Below, piece by piece: positions 12,224 to 24,300 of a DNA stretch of 64,000 nt (position 1 is the stretch's first letter; every line of letters starts with the position of its first letter). The DNA comes from Bimuria novae-zelandiae CBS 107.79 (lineage: Eukaryota; Ascomycota; Dothideomycetes; Pleosporales; Didymosphaeriaceae). A model generated the notes under the pieces. The model saw only the letters and a list, made by a program, of their open reading frames with translations, had not been told where the DNA came from and ran no database searches. The position numbers were made by a program, and so were the translations under genes. The DNA is taken from positions 485,036-549,035 of the forward strand of contig ML976662.1 in the NCBI GenBank assembly GCA_010015655.1, given 5' to 3'.

Positions 12224-12450
12224 TCCTAGGTGTATTAATCTTTAAAAAAATTTATTAATTTTTTATTAACAGCTATTTAGGTTCCCCTCTAGTTTCTAGG
12301 TGTTTTTACTATATAGGTAACCTTTTTATTTAATAAGATACATGCGTAGCTAGTTCTTATATTATAGTATTTATTTAACTTTAAATTCTTTCTCCTCTTC
12401 TAGCTAGTAGTAGAAGGTGGTTTTAACTAGTGTCCCTTAGTTTATAGATT

Positions 12451-12647
12451 TGTCAGATTACCGTATTATTAGTAAGAGTATATTACTAGAGTACGTCCAC
12501 ATGATATAGTTGGTTAAAAAGCGTATACCGGCTCCCCACCGGGGTACATAGCAAAATCGTCAGGTCTAAAGACATCAACGACAGAACACGAAAATCAATC
12601 AACACAACTACTATTTTTCAGTTATCCTTACCCCGTAATATCTGACA
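12451..12647. repeat. Probable solo LTR, 197 bp
   Basis: It begins TGTCAGATTACCG and ends CCCGTAATATCTGACA, so the ends are inverted and bounded by TG and CA. The five flanking bases are AGATT on the left and AGGTT on the right, a target duplication with one transition. No coding sequence of a matching element lies next to it. Confidence 0.6.
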
Positions 12648-12983
12648 AGGTTCTAATTAGTTTATATAGAATACTAGGTGTATCTTAGCGTCTAGTAGTA
12701 ATTCTAATTAGTAATTAACTAGTAATGTTTATTTTAAAATAAAAATTAATCTAACTTTAATATAATCTAGTTTCGCATACTTTTTCTTCTAGGTTTAAAA
12801 TTTTTTATAAGTAGATATACTTTATTACCCTTTTTTTTAGCTAAGGTGCTATTTTTTTTTTATAATTAGTATAAGAAATACTTCAATATTAAGCTTTCAT
12901 AAGGATGTTTTAAAGCTATTTATGTGTTCTTTTTAGGGTTCCTGCTATGTTAATGGCTTCTTCTATCCTAATATTTATGGGAA

Positions 12984-13228
12984 TGTGAGGACAAGCACGG
13001 GCTCCTTCATCAAGAGAGTAGATGAGGTAAGTTGGCTCTATTTCAGCTACACTAAGATGAGGAGACTGTAGGTACATAGGCTCGCGGCACTTTTGTGCGC
13101 TCGTCGAAGCGGAACAGCTATCCATCTAAGGTAACTGCGCTAGGTGCGCGAGCAGCCACACCAGGACGTAAGGCAGTTACCCCTCGTACGCGAGGTCATG
13201 TAACCTGCCAGCATGCCAGGCCGTCACA
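12984..13228 (-). repeat. Solo LTR, 245 bp, minus orientation
   Basis: On the minus strand it begins TGTGACGGCCTGG at 13228 and ends CTTGTCCTCACA at 12984. Both flanks carry the five bases GGGAA (12979-12983 and 13229-13233), an exact target-site duplication. It shares its ends and an internal 28-bp block (ATCTTAGTGTAGCT, then AAATAGAGCCAAC) with the LTR at 13557-13770. A 69-codon minus-strand frame inside it is a by-product of LTR sequence. Confidence 0.8.
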
Positions 13229-13556
13229 GGGAAATACTTAGTTAAAGAGATATAAATATCTTCTATAATTTATATAAAATAGTGTAAATCTTATTACTAC
13301 TAATACTTTATTATTATATGCCAATTGCGACATAGGTAATAGGAAAATCTAGCTATTCTTCAAGTTATTATAGTAGATACGTAGGTACGTCTTAATTATT
13401 TAGTTTATACGTTCTATTTATCTGTCTGTCGGCAAACAATAAGCTATTAATAGCTTTTATTTTATTATACTAAGTGCTATAATCGTTGTCTAGTAGTTTA
13501 AGGTAAAGAACTTATCTTTATTATTAATAATTATTTTTAGAATGTTATAGTATTAT

Positions 13557-13770
13557 TGTGACGGAGCTGCTTAGATGGATCAGCTACAGATCACATGATC
13601 ATGCGAGACGCTAGTCCCTTTGGGTCTAGCGCGCGCACTGTCGTCCCTTCTTTCGCGAGCGTCCTGTAGATTACTTTCCTCTCTATCTTAGTGTAGCTAA
13701 AATAGAGCCAACATATCCCGTCAACGTGCATCTTCTGCCTACGATGGTGAAGCCCGAGCTCGTTGTCACA
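13557..13770 (+). repeat. Solo LTR, 214 bp, plus orientation
   Basis: It begins TGTGACGGAGCTG and ends GAGCTCGTTGTCACA, and is flanked on both sides by ATTAT (13552-13556 and 13771-13775), an exact 5-bp duplication. It belongs to the same LTR family as 12984-13228 but lies in the opposite orientation. It sits within the decayed minus-strand Gypsy sequence, so it is younger than that element. Confidence 0.82.
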
Positions 13771-15265
13771 ATTATATAAGTGACTCTAGGATAAGAAATA
13801 TAAGTTTCTTAGCTATAGTTATCTTCTAGCATAGTAGTAATTTTACGTATTTAGTAATTTAATAAATAATTACTAATATAGAATTATAGCTTATTCTATT
13901 CGCGGGATCTTTTAACCTAGATGATTAAATTATAAAGTTTATAGCGATGTCTTTCTATAGTGCTATTAGTATCGAGATTTCTTATATTTCTCTATACTTA
14001 AGAAAAGTAGCATGCTTATTCTATTAGTAATTTATATATTTATAAATATACTTTGTTACTGCTTCATTTATTTCTCTAAATAAGTAGCTTTATTAGATAA
14101 GTTCTATTATCTTCCTAATGCCTAGGTGTCTGTATATAGGGTTATTATAGTATTTTAATATAATTTTAGTTTATTAATCTTTACGTACTTTTCGTGTAAC
14201 TGTAAGAAGTTAATTAAGTTTTACTATAGGTTCTAAAGAACTATCTTTATTTTATTAGAGTATTATAGAGTAAAAATTTTTCCTTATCTCTTATATAATT
14301 GCTATGCCTACTAAGGGCGTCTACTTATCTATTTTCTTTACCTAGTATGTATATAATCTTAAATTTATATTATTTAAGGATTTTTAAGTATTTTACTTAT
14401 TATAGTGTAAGTTCTTTAGTAGTCACGAACCTTATAAGGTTTTTATAGTTTATAAAGGTAGTAAGAGTTAAGTAACTAAGTGCGTAAATTCTTTAATATT
14501 TAAGTACTTTAATAATTGCGTAGAGTTTTTATTGTGTACATTATACTATGTTTATGTTCCGCCGCAATTGCATAAGTAATATGTAATAAGATATTCTTTA
14601 CTATTCTTTTTTACTTTACGTAAGCGCTAATTACTACGTCGCTTACGTTTATCTTAACCTATAGTAGTTCTTTATCCTTAAAGTAAGTAAGAACAGGTCA
14701 TATAATATATACTCTTACTAGATATCTAAATAAATCTTTACATTTTTTTTGTCTATTTAAAAGGTGTTCCTTTCCTTATAAGATTAGTTAAAGGTATCGT
14801 GACCATTACGTAGTCCTTTATAAATTATCTATTAAATCTATAAAATTCTAAAAATTCTTAAATATTCTTAACTACTTTAGTGTTAGCTACTTTATAATAT
14901 ATTTAATTTTATCTAGTCCGACTTTAATTCCTTCTATACTAATAATATATCTTAAAAATTCTAATCTTGTTACATGCTACTTATAATTTTTTAATTTAAT
15001 TTATAGATGCGCTTTATCTAGTGCTTTTAATATTATTTATATATATAGAACGTGATCTGATTCGATATTAAAAAAGATACGAATATTATCTATATATATG
15101 ATAATAAATATGTCTAAATAATTATATAGTATATAATTAATTAGTGCTTAGAAGTTTGCTAGTGCGATTGTAATTTTAAAAGGCATAACTATATATTTAT
15201 ATAGTTTATAGCGGGATCTAAATACAGTTTTCTATTTATTACTCTCTTTAATTTATATATGATAG

Positions 15266-15438
15266 TGTCACGAGTCGTAGGTCGAGGGCCCTCGACGGCC
15301 CTAGTCCGCTCTAGACCGGCGCTATCCGGGCCTTCCGCCTATCTACTTCCCTCGCCGCAGCCCTTCTCTTCCCTCTCTAAGGGATCGCCTTAGTACTGTG
15401 GATAGACTAAGTCGCCCGTAGTTAGGGCGCTTTTTACA
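15266..15438 (+). repeat. 5' LTR of the Gypsy element
   Basis: This 173-bp LTR starts TGTCACGAGTCG and ends CTTTTTACA. It contains a 16-bp palindrome, GTCGAGGGCCCTCGAC, at its left end and a CT-rich tract in the middle. Compared with the 3' copy it shows three transitions and one transversion. Confidence 0.92.
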
Positions 15439-15479
15439 ATACGATCCCTTACCCCCTTATATCTAATTCACCTGTACGA

Positions 15480-18400
15480 TGGAATCGACACGAAGAGTTA
15501 CTTACTAGACCTTAAAAATAGCAGGAGACCCTTAAAGCAGGTTACTACCCGCAGGACCCTCTAAATAAGAGCCTCTAATAGTTATAATACTTATAGAAGA
15601 CCTAACAACACCTGCAAACCTAGAGGAAGACCCCCCTATTATTATAGGCAGTAATAATAACTAATAATTAGAGGAAGTTACCCTCTAAGAACGCCTAGGC
15701 GTGCTATAGCTCTAATAACGTATCTAGGAACTAGAGGCCTCCCTAATAGTAAAGCGTTACTAATCTAAAGGCAAGACCCTAGTTAGGAACAAGATAATAA
15801 CTACTAGCATCTCTAATAACTCCCGGGAGCCTAAGGAGGGTTACGGCAACCTAGACAAGACTAAAGACATAAGTAATAACCTATTAAGCGATAGCTTAAC
15901 AGAGGACGCGTCCTTAAGCTTAGACAATACTAGTTAAGACTAATCTAGGGCCTTCAGAAGCATCCGACGCCCGCGAAAGAAGGATAGACAAGGCTAGGCC
16001 CGCACTAGCCATGATAAAGAACGTTAGATCTAAATAGTAGCTACTGCCCTAGACGCACAGCTACTAAAGCTACTAAAACCCCCTTAATTTAAGGGTAAAG
16101 GTTATAAAGAACTAAACTTATAGAAGAAGGCCTACGAGAACTATATTAACTTCTTACCTACCCTTAAAACTAATAAAGCGCAGGTTAGGTTCGTAGTAAA
16201 ATACTTAGGAGATACATAACGTAACTACTAGAATTAAATAGTCGCCAAGATCCCAGAGCGGAAGCGACACAGGAAAGTTACCTAGGACCTTCTATAGTAG
16301 ACTATAGTAGACTTCCTAAGATTAGCCTAGGAGCGAAAGAGTGCCGCTCGCCAAAGGATTAAGGTAGCTAAATAAGGCAAGAAGACCCCTATAGAACTCC
16401 TTAACTACCTTAAGGACTAATAGGAGGAATGCGACCTAAAGAAGGCCTTAAATAATAATAATAAAGACTATATTAATAACTTCTACACGGCACTAGACAA
16501 GAAAATCTAAGAATGTCTTAAATAGTAGCTACGCGAATAAAAGAGCCTCTTTCGCTTAGAAGTAAAGGTAAATATATATTAGTAAGCGTTAAAACTTTAT
16601 AAGTTAAGGAAATAACGTATACACGATATTAATAATAACTTCCTTAACAAGCTAGCTAATAAAAGGCGCGATCGAAAGCGATCTAGATTAAATAACACAA
16701 GACTATACTAAAGACGCCACGATAGCGACTGTCGCGACAAGAACGGTAAGAAGAAGGCTTAGGCAATAGAGGATAGGGACAAGGACTAATACTTCTATTA
16801 CTATAAACTAGGCCATTATAAGGCGTCCTGTTTAAAGTATAAGGCCGAGGCGGGGAAAGACAAGCTGTAGACTAGGAGGCCTAATAGTCTACAGGCAAGG
16901 TTAACTATAATAAGGGTTAATAATAACTAGTCGCAGCCGCAAGGACCCCTAGGGATAGGAGCGGTGGCTTACTAATCGCGCTAGACGGTAAAGTACAGCA
17001 CGAGGGTAACTAATAATAGATTAAAGCCCTAGTAGACTGTAGAGCCAAAGCGAATTTCGTTAGTAGTAATCTAATAAAGCGGTTAAGGGTTATAGTAACG
17101 ATAATAAATGGCAAACGCTACGTGGCGCTGAACGGACAAGACTTAGGCGTTCTAGGCCAGGCGAAGCTCCCCTACACTATTATAGATAGTCGCGGTAAAA
17201 CTAAGAGCGGTAGTTACCTGTTTATAGTTAGTAATATTAGTGGATTCGACATGGTCCTAGGAATGCCCTGGCTAGTAGAATAGAACCCTATTGTAAACTT
17301 CTATAATAAGACTATCCGCTTCGCCCATAGGAAGCGTAAATAGACTAAAATCTCTACTAAATTAGTAGAAGAGTTTGCTGGCATGGCTAAAGATATAGTA
17401 AATAACTATTTTATTATATATGCCACCCTAAAGGACACATTAGGAGGCCCACCCGGGACGCTACCTAAAGAATACTAGGGATGGTAGGAGGAAGCCTTCT
17501 TTAAAGAAGCCGCGAGCATCCTTGCCAACTATAGCCCCTACAAGATAAAGATTGATATCGAGGAAGGCAAGGAAGTGCCTTTTAGACCACTCTATAGTCT
17601 ATTAGAGTTAGAGTCGGCAGTTCTGCGCGACTATATCTAAAAGAACCTTAAATAAGGCTTTATTTAATTATCGCGATTAAGCGCCGGGGCACTAATTCTT
17701 TTCGTAAAGAAAAAGGATAGAGGCCTCTGCCTCTACGTCGACTATAGAGGACTAAATATAGTTATAATAAAGAACTAATACCTACTTCCCTTAATATAGG
17801 AATCCCTTAACTAACTGGGGGATGCCTAGATCTACACTAAACTAGACCTAAGGGACGCCTACCACCACGTCCGAATTAGGGCAAGAGATAAATAAAAGAC
17901 AGCCTTCTAAATAAGATATAAATAGTATAAATACATAGTAATGCCTTTTAGCTTAATAAACGCGCCTGCGACCTTCTAAAGCTATATTAATAATATACTA
18001 TTAGATCTTCTTAATATCTGCTATATTGTGTACCTCGACGATATCCTTATCTACTCTAAGACGAAGGAGGAACACATCTAGCACGTTTAGATAGTGCTAG
18101 AACGCCTTATTAAACGCCGGCTATACGCCAAACTATCTAAATGCGAATTCCACACACGCAAGGTGGGATACCTAGGCTTTATAGTATCCCTAGACAGCGT
18201 AGAGATAGAGGAGGACCGCGTCGCCTCTATAAAAGATTAGCCTAAACTAAACTTAGTCTAAGTAGTTAAGATCTTCCTTAGCTTTGCTAACTACTATTAA
18301 AGGTTTATAGAAGGATTCTCTCGAGTGGTGGCACCCCTTCACGCCCTAATAAGAAGGCTAAAGGGAGCCACTAAGGGCGGACAGCAATAGAGACTTAAGG

Positions 18401-20640
18401 AATTAGTTATAATAAGCCTACTAAAGTAGGCTAAGGCCTCCTTTTACTAGCTAAAAGAGAGCTTTATGCAAGGGCCCTTGCTAGCCTACTTTAACCCTAG
18501 AAGACCCTTAAGAGTAGAAACTAACGCTTTAGGTTTCGCGATCTTAGGTATCTTAAGCTAATCGTAATTAGACAAATATAGGAAGCTATAATAGCACCTA
18601 GTTGCTTTTTATTCGCGCAAGATAAACTAGGCAGAATAAAACTACGACACGCATAATAGCAAGTTACTAGTAATTGTTAAAGCTTTTAAGCATTAGCAAC
18701 ACTACCTAGAGGGTATTAGCGAGAAGGTTAAGCTTCTAACTAACTATACCAACCTGTAAGGGTTCATATCTATAAAAGTCCTAACTAGATAACAGGCAAG
18801 GTGGGCCAAATAGCTTATAACGTTTAATTTTAAAATTAAACACTATCTAGGAAGGACAAATCCCGCTAATAGACTATTATAGAGACCCGACTACAAGTTA
18901 GAGGAGGAAACAAGCTTAGGCGGGATAGGTAGTTCCTAGTAGAGACTCCTTAAGGCCCTATAGCATAAGTTATAGCTAAAAGGCGACGCTTTGGACAAAG
19001 CAGGCGTGGCAGGTAGCCTATAGCTACTAAAGTAGGCAGGAAGCCCTAGACTAGTAGCAGCGATAAGGGTTGCTAGACCTAGAACGTTAGTAACTAAGGA
19101 GGCGGTGGTAAACGATTTAGCAAGCGCTTACCCTATAGTAAAGCTATTAAAGAGAAATAGCTAAGGGGATAAAACTATAGAACGAATCCTCTAGTACCTT
19201 TAAGGGCCAGAGATAGCAAAGCCGGAATAGCTAAAGCGCTAGATAATTGGACCGGCCAACCTATTATAGTACGAGAATAGGCTATACGTGCCACCTCTAG
19301 CGAGGGTACACGTCCTTTAATAATGCTATAATAACCCCCTCGCGGGCCATTTTAGCTTCGCTAGGACTTTAGAGCTAGTGCTATAAGAGTTCTAGTAGCC
19401 TAGTGTCTAATAATATATAAAGAACTATATCTAGACCTGTTAAGCGTGCTTTAAGGTAAAACCTATCTAATACGCAACGCACGGCCAACTTAACAGCCTA
19501 CTAGTTTTAAAGGGCATCTAGGAGGATATTACTATAAATATAGTAATAGATCTACCTAAGAGCAAATCTAGAGCCTATTATTATAATAGTATCCTAGTAG
19601 TTATTAACTAGTTTTCTAAGATGGCACACTACATCCCCACGCGAAAGGACCTAAAGGTAGTAGAGCTAGCTAAAGTTTTTAGAAGAGAGGTTCTGCGCCT
19701 ATATAGCCCTCTAAAGTTAATAGTTACGGACAGAGGTAGCCTATTTATATTAGCTTATTAGAGCACTTTTACTTAATATTTAAGAACTAAGTAACTCCTC
19801 TCTACTGCCTTCTACTTATAAATAGATAGATAGACAGAACGATAAAACTAAACGCTTAAATAGTACCTTCAAGTGTTCTATAACTACGAACAATCTAATT
19901 AGGCGGACCTTCTATTCGAAGCAGAATATTCGTATAATAATAGCATCTATAGCTCTACAGGAGTGTCGCTATTTGTTGCAGTGTATAGCCTAAATCTACT
20001 AATAGTAGGCCTGCCCCGAGAAGTACAGCTGCGCGGGTCGGTACCTATAGTAAGGGCCAAAGCGGTAGTTCTAGCCCAGACTAGGGCCTAGATAACCTAA
20101 GCGATCCTTAGGGCACAGGCGTACTAGGCGACGTGGTATAACAGGAAGCATAAGGCCTAAACCTTTATAGTAGGGGACATGGTATACCTCGACGCTCGCA
20201 ACATACGGTTAACTAGGCTTAAAAAGAAACTTAACTATAAGTCCTAGGGTCCCTATAGGGTAAAACGGCAGATTAGTTAACAGGCATATAAGCTAGAGCT
20301 GCTAAAGGACTTTAATATTTACCTAGTATTCTATGTGTCTCTCCTAAACTAGGCAGCCCTAAAAGGACTACTACAACGAGAGCAAAGCCCGCCTAAGGTT
20401 ATTATACTATAAGCAGGGGAGGATATATACCTAATTAAAGGAATTAGATCTAGGGTACTCCAGGACGGAGAATGGCTATATAAAGTTAAGTAAAAAGGAT
20501 ACAATAGTAATAAGAACTAGTAGTTATCTATAGAGGAGATCTCTAAAGGGGCGATAAAGTAGTTCCTAAAGGGCTTAGACAAGGAGACTAAAGGTCGCCC
20601 TAGACAGGAGCCTAAGAGGCGGGGTCGCCCCCCTAGAGAA
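15480..20640 (+). pseudogene. Gypsy gag-pol, inactivated by many stops
   Basis: Read through stops, the plus strand shows, in order: a gag zinc-knuckle remnant near 16790 (YKLGHYKASC); an aspartic protease near 17030 (ALVDCRAKANFV for the DSGA box) ending VLGMPWLV; reverse transcriptase at about 17560-18250 (LILFVKKKDRGLCLYVDY, KLDLRDAYHHVRI, YLDDILIYSKTKEEH); RNase H at about 18500-18750 (KLLVIVKAFKH, HYLEGI); integrase at about 19300-20000 (VVINWFSKMAHYIPT, LIVTDRG, YNNSIYSSTGVSLF); and a chromodomain-like tail near 20420-20600 (EWLYKVK, GYNSNKNQ, LSIEEISKG). Stops are almost all TAG or TAA replacing CAG, CAA or TGG. A chromodomain of this kind targets chromoviruses to heterochromatin. Confidence 0.88.
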
Positions 20641-20649
20641 GGAGGAAGA

Positions 20650-22270
20650 CAGCACTTAATAGTAATTAGTAATAGATTACCCTAGAGAGTACACTTTATA
20701 GGCTGCGAAATACTAGAATAAACAAGACAAAGGATTCTTAAATAGACTAAAGACTAGAACGAGCTATCTAGGCCCATTCACGCCTCTCGGGGCCTAATAG
20801 AGGCTTATAAGCCTATTTAGACCGTACCCAACGCGATTATAGCCAACCGAAACCTAACTAAAACTACCTAAGGGTATAGAACGTGAATAAAATCTAGATA
20901 CTATTAATAAGGGCAGGAATCCCTAGATCGTACTAAATAACCCTCTTAATTAGTTAGGCGCTTAGACTTATAGGCTTGCTAAAAAGTTTCCTAATTACCT
21001 TTACTCTTAATCTTCTTTTTTACTTCCTCCGCGAGGAAGTCCAGCGTGGCTAAGACACTAGCCTTAAACGCTAACTACCCTAAATTAGCATTAATAACCT
21101 AGGATTAGGGTTAAGGACCCTTACTAACTTAGGAGTAACCTTCTTATGCCTAGGGGTGAAAGCACTAGTAGTAACTAGGGAGGTTAGACTACCCCCTTTT
21201 ATAGCAGAAGCTTTCCTCTTCCGCTTCTCCTTAATAAAGAGGCCCACTACCAGAATAATCTCCTCAGGAGGCCAGGTGTCATAACCTAAGTAGTAGGGGG
21301 TTAACGGGTTTCCGCAGAATTTGGATCTGGTAGCCCTATGCGACTTAGTCCAGATAACCCTTAACTACACTAGATAATACTTACATAATAATATCGCTTT
21401 ATTCCGTCTCTAGTACCTGCGCAGTAGCCTTCACTAATACCTTATTTAATCTAGAGAGGTTAATCTTGTCGCATGTATACGCATTAATTTAGCTCGAGCG
21501 TGGTATAAGGAAAATTAAGGCACTTAACACGTTCTTTAAGTTATCTTTAGGTATCTGCTACTAATTAGCCTTAAAACCCCTACATAACCCTTAAAGCGCT
21601 GACTTACCTGCTAATAATCCTTACCACTACTATAGCAGGCATCGCAGCGGCAGATTAAATTATAGTCCTCTAAATCTATTAGGCTAAGATTAATATACAT
21701 TACTCTAGACTAGACACGACGTATCTCCTTAACCTAAAACTAGTAGAGCTTTATTTTCTTATAATTAGACTACTTAAGGCTGTTTAGGATAATAGGAAGG
21801 TAGGTATAGTATAAGTTAATAGTACTAATCGCGCTCGCACGCGCCTTATTAACTAGGGTCTTAAGGACAGCGTTCGCGGTACTTATAGTGCTAAATAGCG
21901 TGGGTATGTCTAGACAAAGTCTAAAGGTTGCTAAAGAGGGCGGTAGAGAAGTGACTAGTACGGGGACGACTCGGCAGGCCTGCACCGGGTTAGTCTACCT
22001 TCACGACCCCCAAATTTAGAGCGGCTGGGTACCGAAATAGGGGGCATCTAGGGTCAGGCACCCTAGACTGCCATAGATTAGCCAGGTCGTACTTACGGGT
22101 TAGGGAGCCTCCGGGATAAGGTAAGCCGCCGAGTAGAGAGTAAGAATAAGGGTTTTAGACCTTTAGTATAAGCCTAAGATTTAGCTTACGTTATTAGCTT
22201 ACGTAATACGCAAGGCCTAATTAGGCTAGTTATTACGTGCTTATTCTCGCGGTCGAGACCCTTAAAGAAA
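20650..22270 (-). other. Extra 1.6-kb segment between pol and 3' LTR, with antisense coding-like remnant
   Basis: After the chromodomain the element carries about 1.6 kb that is not gag-pol. The minus strand at 20990-21985 reads as a degraded protein: a 71-codon open frame at 21770-21985, then LSLIDLEDYNLICRCDAC, then PHYLGY-like text, PPEEIILVVGLFIKEKRKRK and LTSLVTTSAFTPRHKK. Stops are mostly TAA/TAG, as expected from RIP. I do not recognise a family. It may be an accessory antisense ORF of the retrotransposon or a captured host fragment. Confidence 0.4.
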
Positions 22271-22278
22271 AGAGCCTT

Positions 22279-22451
22279 TGTCACGAGTCGTAGGTCGAGG
22301 GCCCTCGACCGCCCTAGTCCGCTCTAGACTGGCGCTATCCGGGCCTTCCGCCTATCTACTTCCCTCGCCGCAGCCCTTCTCTTCCCTCTCTAAGGGATCG
22401 CCTTAGTACTGTGGATAGACTGAGTCGCCCGTAGTCAGGGCGCTTTTTACA
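22279..22451 (+). repeat. 3' LTR of the Gypsy element
   Basis: This is a 173-bp copy of the LTR at 15266-15438, ending TTTTTACA and followed by the target duplication GATAG. Sequence agreement with the 5' LTR is about 98 percent. Confidence 0.92.
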
Positions 22452-23259
22452 GATAGTATCTATTTTTTAGATTTAATATAGTTAAGATCTTAGCTCTCGA
22501 AAGTTAGTCCTACAGCCTTAAGATATCTAGTAATAGATATTAATTCTTAACTATTATGCTATTAATTTTCTTATAGTTAACGCATGGTTATAGTATGCTA
22601 CTCTTTTTTATAATAAATATAAAGGAACCAGCCACTAGTAATTTTTATAGTTATATATATCATTTATTAAGGTTTGTCTTAATAAATACGTTTTCTTAAT
22701 AGAGTTCCTTTCCAGTTATATTATATAGTAGTCTAAAGGATGTCGTTTTCCCCTCGTCTAGATTAATTAAGTGATCTTAAAGTTAATATTTAGGTAGGTA
22801 TACTTTTCTTTTCTTTTCTTTTTAGTTAATATATAATTCTATGCTTAGTATTTACTATATATAAAGTACGTACGCGTCTTAGTCCTTAATTAGTAAGTTA
22901 TATTAGAGTTACGTTCTTAAATAGGCTTTTAATGGCCTATAATCTTTTCTGTCTCCTTTTTGGATTATTAAACTATATTTATTTTATAAGCTAATAACTA
23001 TAAGAGTTACGTTACTATTATTAAGGTGCCTTTAGTTGCGTCCTACAGACTATCGGTGCCTGTTATCTAAAGTTAATATTCCTAAAGTTTTTATAGAACT
23101 CTTTCTATAGCACGAACTAATTTTTATTAATTTTAATAAATTCTTATACCGTTGCGTAGAAGTTCATTATGTACTTTATATACTTAAGTTCTTATTTATA
23201 TATAGTCTTAAAAAATTTATTATTATAGTTAAGTTATATAGCGTACTTGCAAAATTTGG

Positions 23260-24300
23260 CTACATACTTACATTTTCGGAGATATGCAGGGTGACTGGCA
23301 AACCTTTGACGTACGGAGTGTCATACTGTACTTTCACCGTCTTTGCCATTCCATATACTTCAATGTGCGCATAGAATCGAGGGATGTCGTCGATACCGGA
23401 GTCGTAAGAGACTGTGAACCCAGAGTATTTGAAGAGCACGCTGGGAAGCAGATTGTCAGCACGAGTCCCCACATTGAGGAGCCGCTACGCACTTCCAAAA
23501 GGGAAACCCTATTGACGACCCGACGACCTTCTCTGGCATGCCGAGCACTTCTCTCATGACTGACAAGTCGTGGGATCCAAGGCCACCGAAGAGCCTCCAC
23601 ATGCGAGTGGAATCTTCAGTCACGGCGATGCCTCCAGCTTCGGTTTCCAGCGCGGTCTTGACCATCTCTTTGGCTCGGTTATTCTTGTCTGTTCCATCTT
23701 CTTGATCAAAATCTATGAACTTCTTCGGAAAGGTGCCGGATTGCAACACGAAAGCGGAGTTCGGGCCAATGATGTCTGCCACCGTCAGATCTGTCGTCTA
23801 AATCGTGCACCGGATCTCTCACCTCTCACCCTCGCATACAGAATCTTGTCAACGCCACCGATCTTCTCTCTGATGGCATCCTCAAACGGCACGGCATATC
23901 GCCGCATATATCCTACCATCACATTACCCTTGCTCTTCTTCTCCGCCTCTATAATAGCCTGAACATCTCGCTGCATCAATGCCAGCGGTTTTTCTACCAA
24001 TGCATGCTTGTCCTGCTGAAGCGCTATAATCACATGAGTCACGTGGTATTCATCAGAGCTAGCGATCAAGACGACATCGACTTCTCTCGAGGCACATAGC
24101 TCTTGTGGGCTCGGGGTGGTCTGGACTTCGTACGGTATGCTCTCGGAGCAGTGCTTCACAGTAGCTCCGGAAACATCGCATAGGAATGTGATGCGGAACC
24201 AGTTCCGCATGAACAGGAGGGTTGGAATGTGAGCGACTTGCACAGTTTCCCCGCAACCGATTAGGCCGACGTTGACGATTCTTCTCTGCTCTGAGGACAT
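23260..24300 (-). pseudogene. Gfo/Idh/MocA-family oxidoreductase gene, 3'-truncated
   Basis: The exons are complement(23823..24300), (23493..23775) and (23260..23440). Introns of 47 bp (GTGAGA...GGCAG) and 52 bp (GTGCGT...CCCAG) have CTGAC branch sites, and they rebuild RVRDIIGPN and FPFWNVLFKYSGF, so the apparent frame breaks are introns. The ATG at 24300 precedes a Rossmann fold (VGLIGCGE), then VDVVLIASSDEYH and EKPLAL, the conserved Lys motif. The fold uses NAD(P) to oxidise or reduce sugars and related compounds; the substrate is unknown. The reading frame ends in HISENVSM-stop, where GTAAGTATG looks like a third intron donor placed right after GEN-type sequence. The expected C-terminal 60-70 residues are absent because AT-rich repeat DNA begins at about 23245. 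As it stands it would make about 313 aa. Function is doubtful. Confidence 0.8.

Larger units (their letters stand above)
15266..22451 (+). mobile_element. Full-length Gypsy (chromovirus-type) LTR retrotransposon, 7186 bp
   Basis: Two 173-bp LTRs (TGTCACGAGTCG...GCGCTTTTTACA) bound the element and differ at four positions. Exact 5-bp target duplications GATAG lie at 15261-15265 and 22452-22456. A purine tract (AAAGAAAAGAG) lies just before the 3' LTR, which fits plus orientation. The internal region encodes gag-pol with a chromodomain-like C-terminus, followed by about 1.6 kb of extra DNA. TAG and TAA stops throughout pol mark RIP, yet GC content stays moderate, unlike the surrounding remnants. 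It inserted into the reverse-transcriptase region of an older Gypsy element. Confidence 0.93.
13229..23245 (-). mobile_element. RIP-degraded Gypsy retrotransposon remnant, split by later insertions
   Basis: Minus-strand translation at 22452-23240 gives the start of a Ty3/Gypsy reverse transcriptase (VNYKKINSIIVKN, then ILTILNLKN). It continues across the insertion at 15266-22451 with KTVFRSRYKLYKYIVMPF, IDNIRIF in place of the YLDDILIF catalytic box, and EFLRYIISIEGIKV down to about 14850. RNase H follows at about 14550-14290 (YTIYNKELYAIIKVLKY, IIYILGKENR). Gag and the 5' LTR are missing at the junction with the oxidoreductase gene near 23245, and no 3' LTR of its own is clear. Nearly every expected CpA is TpA. 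Confidence 0.8.

Noticed and set aside
23456..23822. Apparent frameshifts in the Gfo/Idh gene
   Set aside because: Both breaks coincide with GT...AG introns with CTGAC branch sites that rebuild conserved sequence, so they are splicing events. Only the 3' truncation remains as damage.
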